From: Atopsyche davidsoni
Taxonomy: Eukaryota; Arthropoda; Insecta; Trichoptera; Hydrobiosidae
Reading direction: 5' to 3'
Assembly: GCA_022113835.1 (NCBI GenBank)
Contig: JAILWY010000023.1
Location: 10,850,001-10,914,000 of the forward strand
Length of the DNA stretch: 64,000 nt
Shown: one piece after another, positions 39,226 to 51,016 of the stretch
How the letters are laid out: each line of letters begins with the position of its first letter
How positions within the stretch are numbered: the first letter of the stretch is position 1
Made by a program: the position numbers and the translations under genes
The notes under the pieces: model-generated
The model's input: the letters and a program-made list of their open reading frames with translations, nothing else
Database searches by the model: none
Told to the model about the DNA's origin: nothing

Positions 39226-40428
39226 CTACTTTGGTGTGCTACTCTTTATGTTGGTGGCATTAAGATGATCATTATCTGTTACGTCACGTTGGACTTCCTC
39301 CTGAAGAGGAGTTGAATTAGGATTATCAATGCATAAAAATAATTCACTTGTCACGACTTCGGAGCACATCTGTTGTTGGGCAACTGAAATTTCATAATAC
39401 ATCAAATTTGTAAAAAATATATTAGGAGGTTTTATAAATCAACTTGTATATAAATATACGAACAATGAGATTAAACAAAAATATGTACAAGTATATACAA
39501 AACTCACCGATGAGATTTTGGATATTGTCAACCAGTGCTCTACTATTCACTAGTGTTCTGCTAGCAGCGTTCAAAACACTGCTCCAATTGTTCAACTGGA
39601 TTTCCTTTGTAGACAAAATAAAGTTATTCAAAACTTAGTTACAGAAAATATTTTTATTTAAATGAAATTATTTTACACAAGAGTGATAAGATATGTATGT
39701 TATTATATTGTTAATAAATATTGTGACTATCAAATGCTTTTGAAAACATACCATCTTCTTTAACAGGTTTTCCATGAATGGTTCATAATTGACACCAACC
39801 ATTTCTTTTATTTCCATTGCGTTGTTGATGCTTTCTTGAATATTTGTTTTGACAGCTATAATATCTTTTACAATACTACTGCACATGGGTACGGGAGCGT
39901 TGGCATCACCGGCCTCTCTTAGTGCACTTTGTATTACATAAGTATGTTGGTTTATATACTCAATACAGTTTCGAAGTTCAACGAGATCAGCTTTCTGCTT
40001 AGCTACAATTAATAAAGAGAAAAATGTTACACTTTTATACACCAAGTTACATAGTTGACAAATAGGCTATTATGTAATTCTTATTTTTACACCGCGTGCA
40101 TGTTATCAATGAAAAAAAATAATAATTATATATTTTTTAATGTATCCTGTCTTCGTATTGATTTGAGATGGGTCCAATATTTCATTATTTTCAATGGATC
40201 ACCTTAGTAAATATCGTAATTAATGTATCTCACACAGAAATGGGCGTTGGTAAGTGGCGCATGAAAAAAATACAATTTACCTTGAAAATCATATATTCGC
40301 TGCAATCGTAGTAAATGTTGCTGTTGTTTTTCAATTTCCATGACATCTGCTTCAGACTTATGGGCATCCGTAAATTCAAGCACCGTGGCGAATAAGCACT
40401 TGGTGTCCTCCATTTTCATATCGCCCAT
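39226..40428 (-). CDS. Small coiled-coil protein, function not assigned
   Basis: Four exons (5' to 3'): 40428-40281, 40002-39752, 39604-39508, 39383-39226. All splice sites are canonical and in phase, giving 217 residues. It starts MGDMKMEDTKCLF. Most of residues 15-165 is predicted helical with heptad-like spacing (for example DVMEIEKQQQHLLRLQRIY, then KADLVELRNCIEYINQ and SIVKDIIAVKTNIQES). The tail is polar, with no signal peptide or membrane segment. Size and all-helical make-up suggest a subunit of a coiled-coil complex. I noted a faint pattern match to the augmin subunit HAUS2/Dgt2, but it is too weak for a name. It is divergent from the proteasome gene, with 1.1 kb between the two starts. 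Confidence 0.82.
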
Positions 40429-42885
<2,457 letters not shown>

Positions 42886-42948
42886 TAACATAAAAATAAC
42901 AAAAAACAATGTACCCAATAACCATTAAGTCTTTTTTGCGTATTTTAT

Positions 42949-42954
42949 AATAAA
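42949..42954 (+). terminator. Polyadenylation signal of the proteasome gene
   Basis: AATAAA 64 bases after the stop codon, in the 304-bp convergent spacer with morgue. Confidence 0.7.
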
Positions 42955-43189
42955 ATTGATTTTCTCCAGTAATTTTCTTTAATTTCAATAAGCTTTGAAA
43001 TTGATGCAGTTAAAATAGGAATATCATTTTAGTTATTGTAATAAAAAAACAGTCATGGTTAATTATTTTTATTAATCATTTTACAGAGGTGAGAGGCTGC
43101 ATTAGTGTGATATCTATACAATTCATTATGAAATAAAATCATAATATATTTGAAATATATATATTTATATATATAAGTACATATTTATT

Positions 43190-45897
43190 TTACTTAGTGT
43201 CAGTTTGATGAAGTAAAATATCATGCATGGCAAATTTCCACGTCCACTGTCTCGCTAAATGTTCAAATCTTTTACGATCTTTTGAATACATGTGACCTAA
43301 TGATGGCTCCATGCAAATCTGGAATAAAAAAAATTACAGTAATCCTTAAAATGTTCAAGTCAATAAATATTATAGTAATCTTACAGCTATTAAATTTATG
43401 TCATAACCTTTGTGTACGGATCTGTCAAGAGGCTTTGAATGGATATCAAAACTTTGCTTATAGTTAATGCCAATGACCAGTTATGATGAATACAATCTAT
43501 TCCTACATCTCCATGACGAGAAACATTTGGGTGCAGAATCTTCGTAAGGAACCGAACGACTGGGGGATCCAGTGGATAACTGAAATATAAGGAAAAAGTA
43601 TTAATTTGCAGAATAAATTAATATTCACATTATGACCATGTTTTAAAATAAATACACAATGAAATAAATGTTTTACACAAAAAGATCAATTTAAAAAAAG
43701 CCTCTGTACTTCTGCATAATCAACAACAATCAGTTGATAACAAAATAAACTTTTAACAGTAATAAAAAAGTGGATGGTTGAAGACTTGAGTGAGTTATAA
43801 ATTATACACCAAAAAATAAAAAAAGGGAATTCTGTCACGTCAAGTCAAATAATTCATATTGAAATTAATTTGTCATTTTAAAAAAATTTCCTTTATTTCA
43901 ATTTTAATATTATGCACTTTTACTAAGAATCATTTGATGTGATTTTACTTTTTAATAGCATCATTAGTTAAGAAAATAAATTTGTGAAGTAAACAACTTT
44001 TCATTACCTGAATGGTACTTGTATGTACAAATAAAATAATCCACCTTCATAAGGAGAACCAATAGGACCGGTTAAAGTTGCTTGCCAATGACAAGATTTG
44101 GCATCTAATGGAATAGCGGCTATGCCCTCCGGGGGATCGTTGTGCAATACCTTAATGAATATAAATAAAATAAATCAGTATTGCCATTAAAAATCTTTAA
44201 CAAAAGAATACTAAGTTCTTCTAATCAATATCATACTTTGATTTCATTTCTTAATCTATTTCTTCGCCAAGTATTTTCTTCACCAACGGGTTGTGATTGT
44301 ACTGCCATTTGGACTAAACAGGTGTGACAAAAACATGATGACATCAAGCGCTGATAGGTCTAAAAATAAAATACATCAATGGGAAACATGCAGGTAACAA
44401 AATATTTTGTGGAAATAATCAATAAGTTTTTATGTACTTTAGTTCAAGTTAATTTATCAGACTATTATTCTCTATGTAACAAATTTATTTGTAATATTAG
44501 AACAATGAACTATTCACTCAAATCAAATTGATCAGAATGCTACCTCATTCCATAGTGATTAAGGAGTATGCTTATATTTAGGTACTGATGAATTTGATGC
44601 TTACCCGAAACCAGTCATTATTTTTTACAAGTGACTTGTACAGCGGCCACCTTTTATTTGTGAATCTTGCCCAGTTTTGATTTGGTACATGTGCCTTTAA
44701 GAGATATCTCCACTGCTGACAAACCATGCTCACACTGCATAGTGATAGATCATCAAGATAACTGAAGATCCATAGTAAAACTGAAAAGTATACAAGCAGA
44801 TTGAATATAACTCTTAATACATAATTTGGTAAAAAGGAGAACCAAATAATATATAAATTCAATTAATTAAAAAAATTAATCTGCTTAAATAGTACTGAGT
44901 TAACCTTCAGGTGGCAGTGTCTGCACAACTTCTGGCTCCAGCTGTCCCCTGAGTTGAGGGTTAGAAAGCAATTCCAAGCGATGCTCTATTTTGGGAGGAT
45001 GATGTGGAGCAATGATGTTCGCAAACATCTGTAACCGTGCCTCCTCAACTGTGTCTTCATCTTGGTTATTGTTTAGTGGATTCTGATGTAAGATTGTCAA
45101 ATATAAAGATTGTTTATACATACAAGTAACACGGATAAGTTTAAGGATTGGAAATGCAACAAAGATATGTTAACCCAGACTGGACTTTCAAGTATTGAAG
45201 TAGTATAATCAATATTTTTGACAGAGAGTACTTGATGGAATTTTATTTTAATATTTTAAATAAAATAGTTATGTGATTTTTCCACATGTTTAATTTTATT
45301 AGTGACCGGTTTCCAATAAAACTAAAAATTTGTAAAATCACAAAAATATTGAAGTAGTGGTATTTTAAGCAAATTTATTCAAAATCTTTTTATTTTAGCT
45401 CACCGTGCAATAAACTACACATTTAAGTTATTGAATATTTAAATAAATGATGACTTTACCTGATCAACTAGCCACAATGGAAGATTATTTCTAGATTGAT
45501 TTATACGTTTATCTGATCCATAGTTCAAATCAGTGGGTTCATCATTTCCTGAATCACCATCGTCAGTTTTCTCACTGCTTATGAATGATGTTGGTAGGAA
45601 TGTCGCATAATTTGGAAATAAAAAAGCATGGCAGGTTAAACAAACTGGTTCTCCAAAACAAGGTCCATAGTATCCATTACAATCGTGACAGGACGAATTC
45701 TGGAAATAGGAAATATTTCGTTTAAATAAACTATAGAGCTATTAAATAAGTGATCATTAAGATACTAATGTACTCACTGGGTATTCAAAGTGTAAATCTG
45801 GCTCTTCATAGTGACAAGAATTTAAAATTTCATTGTTTAGTTTATCACCATTTAATTCCAGTAAATCAATAAAATTAACAGTATTGGATATATCCAT
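43190..45897 (-). CDS. morgue: Morgue: F-box and inactive E2-variant protein
   Basis: Eight exons (5' to 3'): 45897-45778, 45699-45460, 45082-44905, 44780-44605, 44359-44237, 44150-44008, 43579-43408, 43318-43190, giving 426 residues with all phases consistent. Order of parts: a zinc-ribbon-like CxxC-x12-CxxC (Cys 44, 47, 60, 63), an acidic linker, an F-box (about 176-220, LPPEVLLWIFSYLDDLSL), a second Cys cluster (SSCFCHTC), then a UBC fold (about 285-426) with YPLDPPVVRF, the HPN motif at 343-345 and NWSLALTISKVLISIQ. The active-site Cys expected in GxICLD is Gly 353 (GDVGID), so no ubiquitin thioester can form there. F-box plus Cys-to-Gly UEV is the known hallmark of Drosophila Morgue, which promotes DIAP1 turnover and apoptosis. 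An alternative name would be an uncharacterised F-box/UEV protein. Confidence 0.9.
45205..45325. mobile_element. Solo arm of the dispersed repeat seen at 21.6-22.3 kb
   Basis: Within a morgue intron. It reads CAATATTTTTGACAGAGAGT, then ACTTGATGGAATTTTATTTT, GTGATTTTTCCACATGTTTA and GTGACCGGTTTC. This matches in order the arm of the inverted-repeat element in the myosin intron. No coding content is present. Confidence 0.7.
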
Positions 45898-46351
45898 TTT
45901 GAATTACTAAAAATATAATCATGCAATTCAAAATGATTAATTAGTATAATTCACACAACAATAATGCGACCGACTAAATTGTTTTGACATTTCTATGCAT
46001 AGCATAGACAGGGAGATAATAAAACTAACCATAGACATAAACAAAAATTTTATTGCAAAAATGTTGTATTTCTACTAAGAGTAGAATAAATTTATCACTT
46101 TAAAATCTTTAATGTAATTAAAAAAGTCAATTAAATTTAAATTATTTTTCATCAATCAAAAATTATATAATATTTTTCATCAATTAAATATTACTTTATT
46201 GGCTCAAAAAAAAAAATGGTTACCTAGGTAGCACGTAAACAATTTTACATATGATGATCAAGAGTTTAGTTTATAAGTGAAATAGGGATACAAAATATTC
46301 TAAAATAAACATCTGTGTTATAGTCTGCTAAAAAAATTATTAAACCCAAGT
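45898..46351. promoter_or_regulatory. Head-to-head promoter region of morgue and tilB
   Basis: 454 bp between the two start codons, AT-rich. It holds the X-box/forkhead pair described separately. No TATA box is clearly placed for either gene. Confidence 0.7.
46219..46241 (+). promoter_or_regulatory. X-box (RFX) next to forkhead site
   Basis: GTTACC-TA-GGTAGC at 46219-46232 fits the RFX X-box consensus (two 6-bp half sites with a 1-3 base spacer), with one mismatch in the right half. GTAAACA at 46235-46241 is a textbook forkhead site. The pair lies 111-133 bases upstream of the tilB start. In Drosophila, Rfx and Fd3F jointly drive motile-cilium genes in chordotonal neurons from such paired sites. 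The function here is inferred. Confidence 0.65.
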
Positions 46352-48959
46352 ATGGTTCAAGGTATCTATGATTACCTTTTTTCTAAGTACAATAATTTAA
46401 TGGTGTCAGTGAGGACAAGAAAAAATTGCTTGAAACTTCCATATAAGTTGAGCTCTATTTTCTGAGCAGCTATTTTCTATAAACATTGATCACAAAGAGC
46501 CGGTTAATTTTTACCTCTTATGTTTTTTTCACAGTAACAGTAGAGTTGGTACGCAAAAAGGCTGAACATCACGAAGGACAATTGGCCCCTTTGGAAGAAA
46601 TTTCATTACATCAAGAAAGTATTGAAAAAATTGAATACATTCAAGATTGGTGTCCTAAGCTTCGCATATTACTACTTCAATCTAATCTAATATCTAAAAT
46701 AGGTAATATTTAATATCTATTATAAAAAATATGTGTTCCCTACAGCAAACTGTTTTAATTATTGAAATAAGATTGGAGGATTAAGGTGAATTTTATAAAT
46801 CAACAGTATATTTCAACTACACAAAGATATTCAGAGTTAGTTTTAATTTATGAAGATATAAAATAAGACTGGGTACTAAATATATATATATATTGCAATA
46901 TGTTAAATTATACTTATTACAACTGAGAATTCAATTATAAAAACCTTAATGGCAATTTATTTTTACAAGCCCATTTTTCTAGTTCATCACTGAAAGTCCA
47001 AATGAAAATGTCTTGATGTTATTTTAAATTTCAGAAAATTTAAACAAGTTGAAAAATCTTGAGTACCTGAATTTGGCTATCAATAATATTGAATGTGTGG
47101 AAAATTTAGAAAGATGTGAATCTCTCAAAAAGTTGGACCTTACACTAAATTTCATTGGAGATCTCACTAGTATTCAGAGTCTGAAAAACAATTTCAATTT
47201 GCAAACATTATATTTAAATGGAAACCCATGTACAGGTAATATTGTAATGAAAATTCCAGCCTTTTAGTTATAAATTAATTAGTAGGTTTAAATTTTATTA
47301 TTTTGTAACTCATTATCGGAAAGCAAAATTATTGTTTACAGATTACAAACAATGCAGAGATTATGTAATATCAGTTTTGCCACAGTTAGACTTCTTGGAT
47401 AGTGCTGAAATAAAACGATCTGAAAGAATAATGGCAATGCAAAATTTTTCTGAATCTGAAATGGAAATTCTTCTACAACAAGAAGAATATTTTACTAAGC
47501 GAGCAAAACAAAAAGTTAGATTGGACAAAGAAATCAACGAGAAATGGAGAAAGGTTGATGAAGATGAAACAGAAGAAGAGAGAACTAAAAGGTCATTTTT
47601 ATAAGAGCTTAAAAAAATATGCGCTAATAAAAGAAGTATTCTTGATTTGCACACATTTTATAAATTACAGATTTTGGAATGAAAAAAGTGAGCACTCACC
47701 AGAAATTAGGATTGAAATGGATCGTCAAACACAATTGAGAAAAAATAGAGATAATTTTTCAACAAAAGACAAAACAAAAAAAAAACGACCTTTGTTTGCT
47801 CCAGATGGAAGACCATTCAACATAAATCAGAGCAATATTCCATTCTTATTTAGTGATGAAAATCCAAATGTATTTATTTTGGATTTAGCAATATACAAGT
47901 AAAATTATTTTTTTCATTAACGTCTTACTGAAATGAATGTACGTTATTATAATTTTTGAGTGGTAACTAAGAGTAAAGATAATAATGGCAAATCACTGGA
48001 AAAGACTATTGCATTTTTGTAGCATTGCATATGAGTTTTACTTAATATGCGGGTCATATAAATAATAAATCATTGCATATCTTAAAATACTAAATTTATA
48101 TTTTCGTTTTTTGTGGAAAAAGTATTCAATTGAATTTTTATTTCAAAAAATTATTAAAATATAATTTTGAATTGATAATGAATGTAAATGCAATGGCTAT
48201 GGCCGGTTAGATTCAATGGGTGTATTTACCCGTAAATTATTAGTTAATTTAAATACTAATACACAAATCATTAAATAAGTAGTGCTTTCAGTTCCTCGAA
48301 TTCAGAAGGCCTGATTGAATTCTTATTTTGAGATAGATATTGTCATTTTGCAAATTGCATCATTTCTACGTAGAATGTTGTAACACTCAAAAGCATATAA
48401 TCTTACAGGCATTTAGATACCAGCTTGGTGGATGTTGATGTACAACCACTATATGTGAGAGTAACGGTAAAAGGGAAGATTTTTCAAATATGCCTTCCTG
48501 AAGAAATAAACGTGAGTAATTCAACAGCTCAAAAATCTCAAGTAACCGGACATTTGATAGTAACAATGCCTAAAGTAAAAATAGTAAAATGTAAAAACAA
48601 AGAAATTCAATCATTAAAAAGCAACAAAAATAAAATAGACAACAATTATAACCAGCAAGAATCAAGAAATAATGATAGGTAAATATGATATTAATAGATG
48701 TAATATGTATCATCAATAAAATAAAATAGTCTGCAGTGTTTAATTTTTGTTTTATTAATTTTTCAGAAGAGAACTCCTAGAGATTGGATCATCAAGAGAA
48801 GTTTTGGATTTTACTAAGCTGGCAATAAAACAAAAAGAAAATACACACTATGAAAGTGAAAATCAAAAAAATAGTCAAGATTACATAAATTCTATTCCAA
48901 AAGAGAAATTACCACCCATTGATTTCGTTGATGATCCTAATGTTCCACCATTGATTTGA
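46352..48959 (+). CDS. tilB: TilB / DNAAF11 (LRRC6), dynein-arm assembly factor
   Basis: Seven exons: 46352-46361 (only 10 bases, ATGGTTCAAG), 46535-46702, 47035-47235, 47342-47591, 47671-47898, 48409-48678, 48767-48959, giving 439 residues. It starts [21 protein letters not shown]22-like leucine-rich repeats (about 20-130) include [35 protein letters not shown] and [14 protein letters not shown], capped by [21 protein letters not shown] charged helical region follows (about 150-195). A CS/HSP20-like segment (about 260-335) includes [15 protein letters not shown]. The tail ends PNVPPLI. Orthologues work in the cytoplasm to preassemble axonemal dynein arms; loss causes ciliary dyskinesia in people and deafness and immotile sperm in flies. 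The donor after exon 4 (AAAAG|gtcatt) is weak but phase requires it. Confidence 0.93.
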
Positions 48960-48983
48960 TGCTGGTGGCATTAGTTTAAAAAA
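48960..48983. other. 24-bp convergent gap between tilB and the nuclease-like gene
   Basis: Only 24 bases separate the two stop codons. The first downstream AATAAA for tilB is at 49147-49152, inside the minus gene's coding exon. The first for the minus gene lies at 48751-48756 (complement), inside the last tilB intron. The transcripts should therefore overlap by about 400 bases. Confidence 0.8.
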
Positions 48984-50410
48984 TTATGGTAATGGGTCTC
49001 GTAGTATTCCTTTTGCACCTTGTGGAATATAGCGAGTGATTTCTATGAAGTTATTAGAATGCTGAGAAAGACCTCTGGCCAAAAATGAATGAATATCACA
49101 ACAAAACAGGAGGCCATAGGCAGATCGTTCATAATTGCTGCTCCTCAATAAATTATTCACCCAAGAAATAGAGGTACACACACTAGGGCAGAAAACGGAG
49201 CTTTTTATTTCACTCACAGAAACAAAAGGATTGTTTAGAAGTACTAATGCGACTGCTTTATTTTGACTCTTGTTTATTACTAGAGTCCATACATATTTGG
49301 GGACAGGATATTTTCTACCGGGCTTCAGATATACTTCTTTCAGCTCATTTTCGGTCTCAATAGCTAATGTTCCCAATGTTCCTGAGTATACATCTATCAA
49401 TTCATTTGATTCTGTTCGTTTAAATCCATAAATAATGTCATTTTGTAAATTCTTATAATTTCCCATCGCAACACTATTCCACAGAGCAATTTTATTTGAA
49501 ACAAATTTGTTTATTCTACCATTTTGGTCATTATAATATGCTGCAGGAAGAAGTTTGGAAATAGTTAGCGATTGATCAATAAAACTAAACTTATGTTTCC
49601 CGATAAGTGTTTTCATTTTTTTATTGATGCCCTGGTTGCTTTCAAATAGTTTCTCTGACTCAATTTTATAAGAGGTGTCGAGCATCTTGTTAATGTTACC
49701 AAACATGCTCATTTTGTTAAGATCGTCTATGTGATTATTATTTTGAATTATGTTGTTTCCATTCGACATCGTCATATGTGCAAATACTGGAATACGATTT
49801 TCAACATCGTAGCATATTTCAGATATGTGAAGAGTGGTTGATAAATTTAGATTATGATATTGATATGAGCGTCCCTGTAATGGATCACTACAGTAATTCA
49901 TTTGATGGGATACATCTTCAAAATAATCAGACAGACATCCCAAATCACTGAGATGTCTTGTTTCATTCTGTATACGGAAGAGGCCATCTTCACAGGAACC
50001 ATTGATGAAATTCTCTTCAGGATAATTGATAAACTTTGCACGATGACATTGCAATTGAACTTCATCACCATGTGCAATAATAATAATATCTTCATAAGCT
50101 TTATGCGAAGTAATAGTAGGTAAGTAGTCAGGAAGGCAATCTTCACATTCTATTTCTATTCGGCAGTTCTCTGAAAAAGAAAAAAATGCATTAACAATAC
50201 ATTTATTCACCATAAAACCAAATATAAGACATTATACTTTGAAGCTAGAAAAAGTCACACATTTGAATAAGTAACAGCAGATCAATACTGGCTAAGGGAC
50301 TTGCTTTGTGTAGAAGTTACATTAAAAAACAACTATCATAAATACTCACCTTGACAATAAGATTTATAAAATAAAATATAAAATGAACAGATAAATAGTA
50401 CAGTTTTCAT
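48984..50410 (-). CDS. Secreted endonuclease_NS-like protein, catalytic residues lost (copy 1)
   Basis: Two exons: 50410-50350 (signal peptide MKTVLFICSFYILFYKSYCQ) and 50170-48984, giving 415 residues. The C-terminal half follows the insect dsRNase/DNA-RNA non-specific endonuclease pattern: GNYKNLQND, YSGTLGTL, PVPKYVWTLV, AVALVLLNNPF, VFCPSVCTSISWV, YGLLFCCDI. The N-terminal half is Cys-rich. Where active members have RGHLxP this protein has ISKLLP (about 224-229), so the catalytic His appears to be Lys. The metal-binding Asn before GNW is Ala (VAMGNY, about 254-259) and the following Glu is Gln. I infer a secreted, catalytically dead homologue, perhaps a nucleic-acid binder or inhibitor. 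It is divergent from its paralogue and has the same phase-1 intron after the signal peptide. Residue matching is by eye. Confidence 0.82.
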
Positions 50411-51016
50411 GATGAAGTCTATAGTATGACTAATTTTGTAAATAATAGAAAATTGCTCTCTGACCCAGTTATCACATTTACAAGATAACTGATCTGATAA
50501 CCCTTAGAGAAGTGTCACTATTAATATTTCAGTACTTAACAAGAAATCTGCTGGGTAATTTTATATTATCATTGTTTATACTTTGTATAAGGATGTTAAA
50601 AAAATATATAAATAGTAATAACATTGTAAGTGGATAAATAGGTAAAATAAAAAAGCAGCATGCAAGACGGCGAGGGTCATTAAAATATGAATTTCTTCTA
50701 TTGAACCTGGATTGGTTATCATAAAAATATATGAGAATTGTTTATTGTTTGATTACAGAAAAAATTGTCCATTGAAAAGTTTTATAATTACTGCATATTA
50801 AAATAATAAATTTGACACTTAACTCTCTTGAGATAATGTGGTGTTTCAAATGATAACCCTAGGTAGTTCGTATAAGCAAACAAGTTACAATTCAAAGAAG
50901 TCATTATAATTGTGCAAAAATATTTTGAAAAGGTGATAGTACATTTCATATAAATATAAACATTTTTCATAAAATCTCTAGTGATTATATCAGTGTTATT
51001 GGAGGTGTCTACAGCC
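50411..51016. promoter_or_regulatory. Shared bidirectional promoter with GATA-site cluster
   Basis: 606 bp between the two nuclease-like start codons. It holds seven GATAA/TTATC cores: 50469, 50484, 50496, 50566, 50716, 50832 and 50852. Three of them fall within 32 bases, about 60-90 bases upstream of copy 1. A TATAAATA (50949-50956) and a TCAGT initiator-like motif (50990-50994) lie upstream of copy 2, though their spacing is longer than usual. GATA factors drive insect midgut and blood-cell genes, so gut or haemocyte expression is the inference. Confidence 0.45.

Noticed and set aside
44605..45082. A separate F-box gene apart from the E2-like exons
   Set aside because: Exon phases join the F-box exons to the UBC exons without a break, and the fusion is the known Morgue layout.
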